Shown here piece after piece: positions 48,030 to 57,358 of a stretch of DNA of 64,000 nucleotides. The first letter of the stretch is position 1, and each line of letters begins with the position of its first letter. The stretch is taken from assembly GCA_019096065.1 (NCBI GenBank), contig JAGUCH010000003.1, forward strand, positions 6,324,001-6,388,000, in the 5' to 3' direction. Below the pieces are notes generated by a model, which saw only the letters and a program-made list of their open reading frames with translations, searched no databases and was not told the DNA's origin. Source of the DNA: Paracyclopina nana. Lineage: Eukaryota; Arthropoda; Copepoda; Cyclopoida; Cyclopettidae. The position numbers and the translations under genes are program-made.

Positions 48030-48893
48030 CAAACAACCTTTAGCTGGCTGCCCTGTAGATTTCAATTGGAGAACCACCCAGTGAGGAATTGTTCCAATTT
48101 CCCCTTCAGATCGTATCTGGCCTTGCCAGATGGTACACTCTCTTTTGCTTCTTTCACGAATTGCTGCAGCACACGTCGCCTTTTCTTCGGAATTCATATG
48201 CAGCAACAACTCAGCACTTCTTGCTTGCGCGGTAATTCCCCGGTAATTTGACGTCTCTCCTCTTATGATGCCAGATAAAGAAGCTTTTTCACCAGATGCC
48301 TACTTTGTGCTTTGGCAGCCACTCAAAGTTCCAAGCATGCACACGAATGCGACGAGTATGTAGGCAAACTTATAATTAACAAGATATGCTAATTCGTGCA
48401 CTGCAGAAATGATAATTACGGTGGTTTTTTTTTATTTTACGTCACGGGCTAGAGGTGCTTTCCTGCATTAGATACAATGCTTGACAATCATGCAAAGAGG
48501 ATCCTCTTTGGCAAGTGCATTTGCTTGATCCTCCTACTGCTTGAAGAAGGCCACATATTGGCAAAGCTTAGCGCCATAATATACCCCCCTATAGGATGAG
48601 AGGCACAATGGGTTTACCTAACATTCGTTCCTGTCATTGAGGAATTATGCAGCAAACTTTGTGCAAAAGAGTCTTTTAAAGAGACGCAAAGTAGCTTTAT
48701 AGCTAACTTGTTTCCTCAAGTGCCGTCATGTGAAGATCGAACAGTTTTTGTATTTGATCCTCTTGATGCAGGGAATTATGGTAATTGAATCACCCGCACT
48801 GCACTGAGGGGAGGAGCTCGCATACTTCGTAGTGCGTATACAGTATTCGGCCTCTCCGCAAATGATGGCATATAGTAAGCTGCATGGGATATA
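48030..48893. other. Unassigned DNA left of the retrotransposon
   Basis: On the minus strand 48060-48210 is open in two frames (one with CTIWQGQIRSEGEIG, the other with KEAKESVPSGKARYDLKG) directly upstream of the 47857-48026 exon. It may hold another exon of that gene, but no donor/acceptor pair gives the needed phase. The rest shows nothing. Confidence 0.35.
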
Positions 48894-48898
48894 ATCAA
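48894..48898. repeat. Left target-site duplication ATCAA
   Basis: Immediately before the TG of the 5' LTR; identical to 60743-60747. Confidence 0.9.
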
Positions 48899-49214
48899 TG
48901 GTGCGAAGGCCTCTCCGGACGCTCTACCGCAAGTTCAGCTTTACAGCCTCCCAACCTCTCCATTGCATGTTTATGGATTTTATCTTTATGATCTCAGCAC
49001 CGATAATAAACACAGTATTCTGACCGCCATTACTCAGAGTAGTCACGCTTTTAGGGAGATTTTCTCTCTTTATTAGACTATCAGCTATCTTTTATTTCAT
49101 CTATATCAAGTAGAAGATGCGTGCTGACCTCGGCTTTACAGCTGTCATAGTGATTCCGAGTGCTCTGTTTTAGACCTTTTGACAGACTCTTCAAGTTGCA
49201 AGTGCCCTGCAACA
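48899..49214 (+). repeat. 5' LTR (316 bases)
   Basis: Starts TGGTGCGAAGG and ends CCTGCAACA; reads identical to 60427-60742. An AATAAA at 49005-49010 is a candidate polyadenylation signal. A TATA box was not identified with confidence. Confidence 0.95.
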
Positions 49215-49219
49215 ATTAC

Positions 49220-49237
49220 TGGCGCAACCAACGTAAG
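49220..49237 (+). promoter_or_regulatory. Candidate tRNA primer-binding site
   Basis: TGGCGCAACCAACGTAAG begins five bases after the LTR. TGG is the complement of tRNA CCA. The block resembles the tRNA-Lys-type site TGGCGCCCAACGTGGGG with extra A residues, so the primer identity is uncertain. Confidence 0.5.
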
Positions 49238-49299
49238 GGGCACGAACTCACATGCCTGACATTTAGAAGGGTATCAGTGATTTTACCGACCATGACCAG

Positions 49300-52200
49300 A
49301 TGTCCACGTCTACGATTGATGGAGACTCGCCGGGAACAAAAGGCAGGAAGAGGAGCTTGAGGCTCAGGGGTTTACCGCCAGAGGTAAACCAGGAGAAATC
49401 AACGCCTTTTCGCCAGCTGGAGAGTAAAATCATACCGAGTGACGAACTCCTGCAGCAAGTTCCAGAAAGGCAGCTACAAAGTGCGTTGGACTGGGAGCTG
49501 TCCTGCAACTCACCAGCAGGACTTTTATTCAATTCAGTCTTGTCAAGAAGACAATCAAGCCCAAGTGTCAATACGAGGGCTATACAGCAGGATTTTGGAA
49601 CATATCTGAGCATAGTTCAGACTGACATCACTGAAAACGAGGACGAAGTGTTCAATCAAAGCATGAATGTGGATGGTGCAGTGGAACCTTCGGCTAGTGG
49701 CAGCAGTCGATCTAGGAATGCGTCCACAACTCAACAAGTGGGAGGTGAACCCAATTCGAGCAGTGGCACCGGCAATACAAGCAGTGTCGTGAGTGAAGGG
49801 CCGCCACCTCCAGAGAAGAAATCAGGCCAAAAGAAACCAACTGAGAAGAGCGATCGACAGTCCAAGCAAAAAAGGGCCATGGAAGCAAGGGGAGCCATCA
49901 CGACTGTCATCAAGAAGATCGACGGCTTTTGTAGAGAGGCAAGGCTGCTCTGTAAAGACGCAAAAATCAAAAACGATGAAAAAGCGCTAAAGCAAATGAT
50001 GCTCAAAGCCTCTGAACTCATCACTGAAGTTGACAACAAATACTTGGAATATGTGACGGCTCACAGAGAAGTCAAACAAGATATTTCAATTCACATCGAA
50101 AGAAATAAGGCAGGAGCTGACTCTGGTTTGTCAAAAATCTACAACAAGGTGTCAAATCTTTTACAAGGCCTATATGAATCCCGTCAAACAGAGAAAGAGG
50201 ATGAGGAAGCTCTGGGTCAACTCACTTTTGGTGGATCAAGCGAAAGTGAAGAGGAGTTCCAATCTCATTATGCCAGGAGCTTGCAAAGCACTGCATCAGC
50301 GAACAAGACAAAAGCTTCCTCAGTCAATCCAAATGCAGATACTGTTGTGGGTGGAGCGGAAGAAATTGATCGAGAAATCATCGATGAACAAGAGAAACTG
50401 ACGGCTCTAGTTAAACAAAAAATCCGAGAAATGACTGAAAGCAACCCAGAGCCATCATCCTCAAAAAATGGGCACAAGGGATCCAAGAGGACAAAAAGCG
50501 AGGAGGAAAAAGCAGTCCTGGCCACGCGTGAGCAGCTTCGCATCAGGGCAGCCAAACTCAAGCAAGTGCTGGCTCAGGAAGAACCCTCCCACGTAGTGTC
50601 AAACTGCATTACTGCTCTAGAAGCAACCTTGGCAGTCTATGAGGCACAGTGGAATGATTTGCTCGACGTGGATGAAAGAGCGGCTGGCTTACTTGAAACA
50701 CATGAGGTGAATTACAACAAGATCATCAAGCATGCAAAGAAAGCCGTCGACATCATGGTGCCAGCTGAGAACACTGTAAAGTCGCATGTAAAGGCCCTCA
50801 TCAAAGACAAGTACTTCGAAGCGAAGAAAGCACGGGCGAAGTATTCACCCATTGAGCACGTTCTGTACACCAGGGATGGCCACAAGCTAGTTTTAGACCC
50901 AACAACCAAGCAGTTCACACTGGCCAATGATGGACCAGTAATGGGAAAAGTTCCCAATGGAGGAGACCCTGATTCGCCCAGTGAGCCATCAGATGATGAA
51001 GGCAACAGCTCCAGAAACAATGGAGGAGGCCGAAGGCCCAAGAAGAATCCTGATGACTCAGACGATGGGAAAGGGTTCTGGTCAGGATCATCAGATGAAG
51101 AGGAAGAATACAGTGGCACAAGAAGCTCAAGAGAGTCGTCTGCTCTGCCAGGGAGCTCCACATCCATTCATCCGAAACGAAGCAAGCCAGTCAAGTTTGA
51201 AAACCTGAAGGTGCCTCCCTTTACAGGTCATGATGATATGGAGTACTTCGACTTCAGAGAAGACTTCAAGACCTTGGTCCATCGAGATCAAGACATGAAG
51301 GTCAAGGAAAAGCTCATGAGATTACGACAATGTACGAAAGGAGGACCTGCATATGAATATGTCCGATATGCTGAAAGATCAGCTGCAGGATATTTGGAAG
51401 CCCTGAGGGAATTGGAAGAAGAATATGGAAACACTGAGAGGCTTCTTCTCTATGCCAACAAAAAGTTGAGAGAAATGCCGCCGATAGACCAAACTGATAA
51501 GGCCACCATTCAAAAGGTTCGAAACCACATCAGGCTCTTTATGTCACACTTGAAGGCAAGCTCCAGGGGAACTATGACCGAGAAGGAGAAGAAGGCTTAT
51601 GCATCAAACATCATCCAGAACATCAAGTTCACAGCATCCACGGAACCGTACGTGAGAACCTTTCTCACCACGAAGAATGCCTACGCCTTCAACTTGGACT
51701 TGTTCAATGAATGGGCAAAAACGACAGTGCAACAGCACTTCAGGGCAGACATCGACAACGTGCACAATGATCAAACAACCACAGCCGCTGTAAAGCCCAC
51801 TTCAACATCTACATTCCAACCAAAGAAGTATGAAGATCGGGCTCCAATGTTTACACGAGGCACTTTCAAGCCGAGAAATGTCTTGTCTATTCAAATCGAC
51901 GGCATGGTTGACGAGCCAACATATTCAGTCGAGCAAGAGGAGGCTGATGATATGGCAATCACGGTCATGAGCGTGGCCCAAGATGAAGGATATACCTTCC
52001 TAGCTTGTCCCATCTGCAGCCAAGACCATCTCATCCCGATGTGCCCCAAATTCAAAGCTGCCACCGACAAGAAAAAATATTATCTTGTAAAAGACAGTGG
52101 AGCTTGCTTCCGGTGCTTGAGGGGGCTACATCGCCGGGTCAAATGCCAATCGCAGCTCAAATGCAAGGAGTGTGGTTCAGACGAACACAATTCATGGCTG

Positions 52201-52413
52201 CATGCTCCGGACGCAGCCGTCAACCAGAGCAGAGTTGACAAGATATCAGGGGCCAATGTCTCCACAGCCTCCACCGAAGCTCTGGCAGCAGAGATCAAAG
52301 AACTGGTCAAAGTAGTTTCATCACTAGCGAAAATCAAAAGTGAACCCAGTGTTGCTTCTCCTTCCATCTCTACGCAGTCATCCAACACCAACTCATCACT
52401 GGTAAAAAATTAA
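49300..52413 (+). CDS. gag: BEL/Pao Gag polyprotein
   Basis: Structural protein forming the intracellular retrotransposon particle and packaging its RNA. One uninterrupted frame of 1037 residues. The N-terminal third is polar and low-complexity (Ser, Gly, charged). A capsid-like helical part follows around residues 630-860 (VPPFTGHDDMEYFDFREDF, KEKLMRLRQCTKGGPAYEYV, ALRELEEEYGN), corresponding to the BEL-type gag domain. The C-terminus has three zinc knuckles at about 903-968: CPICSQDHLIPMC, CFRCLRGLHRRVKC and CKECGSDEHNSWLH (the last ending in His). A SUMO-like IKSE motif lies near the end. Larger than most BEL gags. It ends in TAA TAG with pol starting 33 bases later in another frame. Confidence 0.93.
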   Translation: MSTSTIDGDSPGTKGRKRSLRLRGLPPEVNQEKSTPFRQLESKIIPSDELLQQVPERQLQSALDWELSCNSPAGLLFNSVLSRRQSSPSVNTRAIQQDFGTYLSIVQTDITENEDEVFNQSMNVDGAVEPSASGSSRSRNASTTQQVGGEPNSSSGTGNTSSVVSEGPPPPEKKSGQKKPTEKSDRQSKQKRAMEARGAITTVIKKIDGFCREARLLCKDAKIKNDEKALKQMMLKASELITEVDNKYLEYVTAHREVKQDISIHIERNKAGADSGLSKIYNKVSNLLQGLYESRQTEKEDEEALGQLTFGGSSESEEEFQSHYARSLQSTASANKTKASSVNPNADTVVGGAEEIDREIIDEQEKLTALVKQKIREMTESNPEPSSSKNGHKGSKRTKSEEEKAVLATREQLRIRAAKLKQVLAQEEPSHVVSNCITALEATLAVYEAQWNDLLDVDERAAGLLETHEVNYNKIIKHAKKAVDIMVPAENTVKSHVKALIKDKYFEAKKARAKYSPIEHVLYTRDGHKLVLDPTTKQFTLANDGPVMGKVPNGGDPDSPSEPSDDEGNSSRNNGGGRRPKKNPDDSDDGKGFWSGSSDEEEEYSGTRSSRESSALPGSSTSIHPKRSKPVKFENLKVPPFTGHDDMEYFDFREDFKTLVHRDQDMKVKEKLMRLRQCTKGGPAYEYVRYAERSAAGYLEALRELEEEYGNTERLLLYANKKLREMPPIDQTDKATIQKVRNHIRLFMSHLKASSRGTMTEKEKKAYASNIIQNIKFTASTEPYVRTFLTTKNAYAFNLDLFNEWAKTTVQQHFRADIDNVHNDQTTTAAVKPTSTSTFQPKKYEDRAPMFTRGTFKPRNVLSIQIDGMVDEPTYSVEQEEADDMAITVMSVAQDEGYTFLACPICSQDHLIPMCPKFKAATDKKKYYLVKDSGACFRCLRGLHRRVKCQSQLKCKECGSDEHNSWLHAPDAAVNQSRVDKISGANVSTASTEALAAEIKELVKVVSSLAKIKSEPSVASPSISTQSSNTNSSLVKN

Positions 52414-52445
52414 TAGTATCTCACCAAAGCAGCTTAAATAAACGT

Positions 52446-55400
52446 ATGGCTTTGGTGAATACACTCATCTCATCAACTACAACTGTAGAAGGACACTCCA
52501 TATGTGCACCAGCGAGACTTCAGCGGCCAAAGAAACGGGCAGTGAACGCAGTGTTGCCAGACTACCAGAAAACATTATTTCCAATTGTGCCTGTCTACGT
52601 ATCTAATCCGCTCGAACCAGCTGATGAAATTCTGATCAATGTTTTTCATGATACAGGAAGTGAGATGACATTTATTACAGAAGCGCTGCAAAAGAAGCTT
52701 AAACTTGAAGGGGTAGAGAGCAATCAAAATTTACATTTTGTAGGAGCCAGTGCCAACTTTAGATCTGAGGAAGTAGTATTAAATTTGAGACCAGCTGCTC
52801 CGGTCCCAGGGCATCCGAATCAAATGTACCAGATCCCCGCTAATACACTTCCAGCTCTACAGCCCAATATGAAATTACCCCCCATTAAGCTTTTACAAGA
52901 CAAGTTCCCACATCTGCGCAACGTTGAATTTTCTCCATTTGCAAAAGGCCCGCCTGAGATGCTTGTTGGTGTGGACAACTTCGATCTTATTTGCAGCTTA
53001 AAAACAGTACAAGGTGAAAATCCAAAGCACCCAGTCTATCAACTAACAAGGCTTGGCCCAACAGTGTACTATTCAGAAAATAAGGGCAAAGTGTTAATAG
53101 TCTCATCGATACAAGAAGGAAGACAGTGTTGTCCCAATGCTCCGCCCTATGAAGCACTCAGGGCTCTTTATCAACTCGAAGACTACAGTGATAGACATTT
53201 CAAGAAGCCGTTAAGTGTCAACGAACAAAGGGCTATGGACCTGCTCAAGCAAACCAAGCAGCTTCCATCAGGAGATATTATAGTGCCAGCATTGTGGAAA
53301 CCCGATGAACCACAGTTCAAATCAAATTACTTTGAAATCCGCAACGACACCAATAACGTGGTGAGAAGACTAAAAAACACAAGCATGGCTGCATATCAAA
53401 AGGCTTGTGAAGAAATTGAAGAATGGCTCAAACTGGGCTTCATACGAATCCTTGGACCTCATGATGATCTCACCATAGGCAGGTTTTTAGCGTGGCTCCT
53501 GGTAAAAAGGCTGGATAAACCAAGCATGCCAATCCGGATTGTGTTTGACGGCACAAGAAAATCCAAAGATGGGAAGTCGCTCAATGACGCATTACTGCCA
53601 GGACCAAAACTTCAAACCGAGTGCCTTGACATCATCATTATGGCCAGAGAAAATCCAGTGTGCTTTACAGCTGACATCTCAAAAATGTACTTGAGATTCA
53701 AGCTAAAAGAAGAAGATCGTAAATACCATCGTTTCACATGGGAAAATCAAGCATATGAATTTATCTCTGTTCCATTTGGCACTACATCTGCCCCCTGCAT
53801 GGCGATATATAGCCTTCAAATGCACGCTGAAAAGTACAAGGAGACAAAGCCGGAAGCATACGAGCTCATCAAGAAGTCACTTTACGTAGATGACTTGATT
53901 GCCTCAGTTGAGGATGTTACTCAGTTTAAAAAAGTCTCTCAGGATCTGATAGAGATCATGTCATCGGCGAACCTCCCTCTGAGAAAGTGGACATGCTCAG
54001 ATCCTCAAGGGCTGCAACACATTCCAGAGGACTGGAGGGCATCAAAGTACCAAGTAAAGGATGACATTGATGTCACGAACAAGGCTCTAGGAATGTGGAT
54101 CAACCAAGTTGATGATACCATCGTTTTTCAAAAACCATCGTACGACAATTTCGTCAACGAGCCGCTGACTTTGAGAACAATGGTCAGATATACACCAAGA
54201 CTTTTTGACATCCTAGGACTCATAACGCCAACCATGTTGCCAGCAAAATTACTTATACAAGCAACATGCGCCTTGAGGTCAACGTACAACCTGACGTGGG
54301 ACACTGACCTCAGCACACTCAACACTGAAGAGTCCAACAACATCATCACAAAATGGCACAAGTTTGTAAAAGACCTGGATGACGTAGTGCACTTCAAGTT
54401 TCCAAGAGCCATCAGAAGAGCCCCAGCGCTGAAAAGAGTTTTACACATCTTTACAGACGCAAGTGATTCAGCCTACGCTGCATGTGCGTATATGGTGTGC
54501 TTTTACAAGGATTCAATTGACTCCAACTTAATAACGTCACGCATGAAATTATGCCCATTGAACGAGACAAGATCCATTCCGGAGAAAGAGCTCCTTGGTG
54601 CAGTGCTTGGTGCCAGACTGATGAGCTACCTGTTGGAAATTTTGTCGAGTATCTCTGCAGTGTACTTGTGGACAGATTCGCAGGTGGTACTCATGTGGAT
54701 AGCCAAACCCGCTAGAAATTGGAAATTATTTGTCGGCAGACGAGTATCAGAGGTTTTCGAGTTAACTCACATGTTCACATGGAACCACATCAAAGGCACA
54801 CTGAATCCAAGTGACAAACCAACGAGAGGAGTATCTGCCAAAGATCTAGCTGAAGATAAAGTATGGAAACATGGTCCAGACTTTCTTCTAGGTCCAGAGG
54901 AATCATATCCACATGAAGAACTCAAGGTTACCGATGATGACATCGCAGCAGCACAAAAAGCAGAGAAGAAAATTGTCAGTGCTGTGGAAAATTTCGTCAG
55001 GGCGGGAGAAAGCATAGTGCCATTGCATCTTATTCCATCAGAGCAACAGAAGTTAGCATGGAAAAGATGGCATTACTGCGAAGATTTCCCACTAGACATT
55101 ACTGTTCTAAAATACAGAGCGATCATCAGAAAGTATGCGTTTCTGGCCCGGTGGAAAAGATTGGCTGTAAAAGAGCTAAAAACCAAGCTTGTCACCAAAG
55201 GCAAAGAGCCAGAACCACACGAGTTACAAAAAGCAGAGTGCATCATCATGGGCATATTTCAACAAAAAGAATACAAGACGGAGCTTGACTTTTTCTATGC
55301 ACATGCGAAGTGGCCAAAAGTTTCCAGACTTGCTGCACTCAATGCGTTTATTGGACATTATGGAGAATTACGCATGAGAGGAAGAACATATCAAGGAGAG

Positions 55401-56873
55401 CCAACCTGGATTGGACGAAACAGGATCATAGTGCCGGCGGCATTAGCAGTGCAAGTCTGTCAGGACATTCACGAATCAATGGGCCATGGATATGGAGTGA
55501 CAACTTTAGTTTCAAAACTACAAGAGAATTACTTCGTCAGGGGAGCGTCTGCCATATTTCAGAGCCTGATGAGAAGATGCTGGCAGTGCACAGTCGCCCA
55601 AGCCAAAGTAATGAGACAAGTGATGGCACCATTACCTGCAAACTTCTTGGTGTCTGCCAGCGAGATGTTTCCCTTCAAAAGGATATCCATAGACTATGCT
55701 GGCCCATTCGTAGTCAAATATGGCAGAGGCAACACAAAACTTTATGTGCTAATTGCGCTCTGTAGAGACACCAAAGCAATACACGTGGAAGTCACTCCTG
55801 ACATGACCACCACAAGCCTGAAAAATGCGTTGGATAGAATGGTAGCTCGCACTGGCCCACCTCAGCAAATAAGGAGTGACCAGGGGGCGGGGCTCAAGAA
55901 ATTAAGGATGGAAATTGTGCACAATCCCAGACACAAAGAACTTATGGAAAGATTGCAAACAGTGGACTGGGATGAGTTGAGACAACAGTCTTCAAAAATA
56001 GGCGTGGCCGAATGGAGGTTCTCCCCGCCCTACGGCCCTAACTGTAATGGGTTGGCCGAGGCAGCCGTGAAGAATTGGAAAAAGGCCATGTATCGAATAG
56101 CTGGCGAACATCTTCTCACATTTGAAGAATTCAGAACATTAGCCCAACGAGCAGAAGGCATTGTGAACGGCAGGCCTATTGGGCAAGTAGATGGGCACAT
56201 ATTAACCCCCAACCATTTTACAATGAGAGGCCCAGGAGGAGAATTACTTCCCAGCATCGATCCAAGTGACATAGACACGCTACCGAAGAGATACGCCGTC
56301 ATTGAAAGGTGCCTCCAAGATCTCTGGAACTTCTGGATAAAAGGTTGGCTCACCAGAGTTCAAAAACTGCCAAAATGGTGCAACTTTATACGGTCGGTCA
56401 AAGTGGGAGATCCCGTTGTTTTGGTTGATCCTAGACAGTTCACCAAAAAGAACACTTGGAGACTTGGTGTGATAGAAAAAGTGTACCTCAACACTGACGG
56501 CTTAATTCGACGTGTCATTGTAAAATACGCCGTCACTCAGCAGACAAAAAAGGGAGAAAGCATCACAAAGTTCAAGTATGCTGAAAGGCCAATACAACAC
56601 TTAATTCCCTTGCCCACGCTAGCTGAGGAAGACCAAGCTCAAATTGTGCCCCGGATGAAAGTAACTGAAGAAAGAGCAGACAACGTTGAAGATCCGATTG
56701 TGGTAGAAGAATTGGATTACTCCGAATTAGACGACGAAGATGATGCCCTCGAACGAAAATGTTTGATTCCGGATTTGAAGATAAGCCTTGAAGATGATGA
56801 AGATTTTCTTCATGGACCAGTAGCCACGAGAACACGAGCTCAAAGAAAAACTGCCAAACCTGAAATCGCGTGA
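52446..56873 (+). CDS. pol: BEL/Pao Pol polyprotein (protease, RT, RNase H, integrase)
   Basis: 1475 residues from an ATG at 52446. Aspartic protease with DTGS near residue 68. Reverse transcriptase with FDGTRKS (about 368), ADISKMYLRFKL, SVPFGTTSAPC and the catalytic YVDD at about 480. RNase H with TDAS (about 670), EKELLGAVLGARL and TDSQ (about 743). Integrase with its His/Cys zinc site (HESMGHGYG ... RRCWQC), then catalytic Asp in DYAGPF (about 1083), Asp in RSDQGAG (about 1143) and Glu in NGLAEAAVKNWK (about 1203). An acidic tail closes the protein. SDQG replaces the common SDNG, but the catalytic Asp stays. Gag and pol are in different frames with stops between them, so pol needs its own initiation, reinitiation or splicing. 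Confidence 0.97.
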   Translation: MALVNTLISSTTTVEGHSICAPARLQRPKKRAVNAVLPDYQKTLFPIVPVYVSNPLEPADEILINVFHDTGSEMTFITEALQKKLKLEGVESNQNLHFVGASANFRSEEVVLNLRPAAPVPGHPNQMYQIPANTLPALQPNMKLPPIKLLQDKFPHLRNVEFSPFAKGPPEMLVGVDNFDLICSLKTVQGENPKHPVYQLTRLGPTVYYSENKGKVLIVSSIQEGRQCCPNAPPYEALRALYQLEDYSDRHFKKPLSVNEQRAMDLLKQTKQLPSGDIIVPALWKPDEPQFKSNYFEIRNDTNNVVRRLKNTSMAAYQKACEEIEEWLKLGFIRILGPHDDLTIGRFLAWLLVKRLDKPSMPIRIVFDGTRKSKDGKSLNDALLPGPKLQTECLDIIIMARENPVCFTADISKMYLRFKLKEEDRKYHRFTWENQAYEFISVPFGTTSAPCMAIYSLQMHAEKYKETKPEAYELIKKSLYVDDLIASVEDVTQFKKVSQDLIEIMSSANLPLRKWTCSDPQGLQHIPEDWRASKYQVKDDIDVTNKALGMWINQVDDTIVFQKPSYDNFVNEPLTLRTMVRYTPRLFDILGLITPTMLPAKLLIQATCALRSTYNLTWDTDLSTLNTEESNNIITKWHKFVKDLDDVVHFKFPRAIRRAPALKRVLHIFTDASDSAYAACAYMVCFYKDSIDSNLITSRMKLCPLNETRSIPEKELLGAVLGARLMSYLLEILSSISAVYLWTDSQVVLMWIAKPARNWKLFVGRRVSEVFELTHMFTWNHIKGTLNPSDKPTRGVSAKDLAEDKVWKHGPDFLLGPEESYPHEELKVTDDDIAAAQKAEKKIVSAVENFVRAGESIVPLHLIPSEQQKLAWKRWHYCEDFPLDITVLKYRAIIRKYAFLARWKRLAVKELKTKLVTKGKEPEPHELQKAECIIMGIFQQKEYKTELDFFYAHAKWPKVSRLAALNAFIGHYGELRMRGRTYQGEPTWIGRNRIIVPAALAVQVCQDIHESMGHGYGVTTLVSKLQENYFVRGASAIFQSLMRRCWQCTVAQAKVMRQVMAPLPANFLVSASEMFPFKRISIDYAGPFVVKYGRGNTKLYVLIALCRDTKAIHVEVTPDMTTTSLKNALDRMVARTGPPQQIRSDQGAGLKKLRMEIVHNPRHKELMERLQTVDWDELRQQSSKIGVAEWRFSPPYGPNCNGLAEAAVKNWKKAMYRIAGEHLLTFEEFRTLAQRAEGIVNGRPIGQVDGHILTPNHFTMRGPGGELLPSIDPSDIDTLPKRYAVIERCLQDLWNFWIKGWLTRVQKLPKWCNFIRSVKVGDPVVLVDPRQFTKKNTWRLGVIEKVYLNTDGLIRRVIVKYAVTQQTKKGESITKFKYAERPIQHLIPLPTLAEEDQAQIVPRMKVTEERADNVEDPIVVEELDYSELDDEDDALERKCLIPDLKISLEDDEDFLHGPVATRTRAQRKTAKPEIA

Positions 56874-57358
56874 TAAAGAAGTGATGCTCATTATATTCCA
56901 TTAATTCGTGCTTTGTATGTAATTATGTCTTTAGCAGTAATGTGTAACTCGCAACCTCTCGCTAATCATAAGCTCGGTAATTACTGATTTAGATGAGAAA
57001 CGCTGCGGAAAATAAACACTTACCGTCTTGGCTTTTAACCGAACACATGTGCAAGGAGTTGATTTTCTTTAATCGTGTCATGAGGGGGCGACTAATCATT
57101 CTTGTTTTTAGTTTGATTTACATCGCTTAGCCACCAGATCACACTGATCTACATCTTTCCTGGCACCCATACCTCGAAGACCTTCAGTTTTTGACGTAGC
57201 TCGTGTGCCATCGCCAACAGTATTGTATAATTCAAATTTCCCGCTCACAGATATTCCGCGACCTCAAAAATAATCCATCCCAATAAATTGTTCGTCAAAT
57301 CGCAACAACTTCCGGGAAGCCCGCCGCTCACTACGAAAAAAAATTAAAAAGCCCGAAA
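56874..57358 (+). other. Internal spacer between pol and ORF3
   Basis: 485 bases without an open frame of note. It may hold a splice acceptor or internal promoter for ORF3 (inference); no site can be singled out. Confidence 0.5.

Noticed and set aside
48060-48210. Midkine/pleiotrophin-like domain in a minus-strand frame
   Set aside because: Only a loose LK...CLQT resemblance; cysteine number and spacing do not fit, and no splice pair gives a consistent phase.
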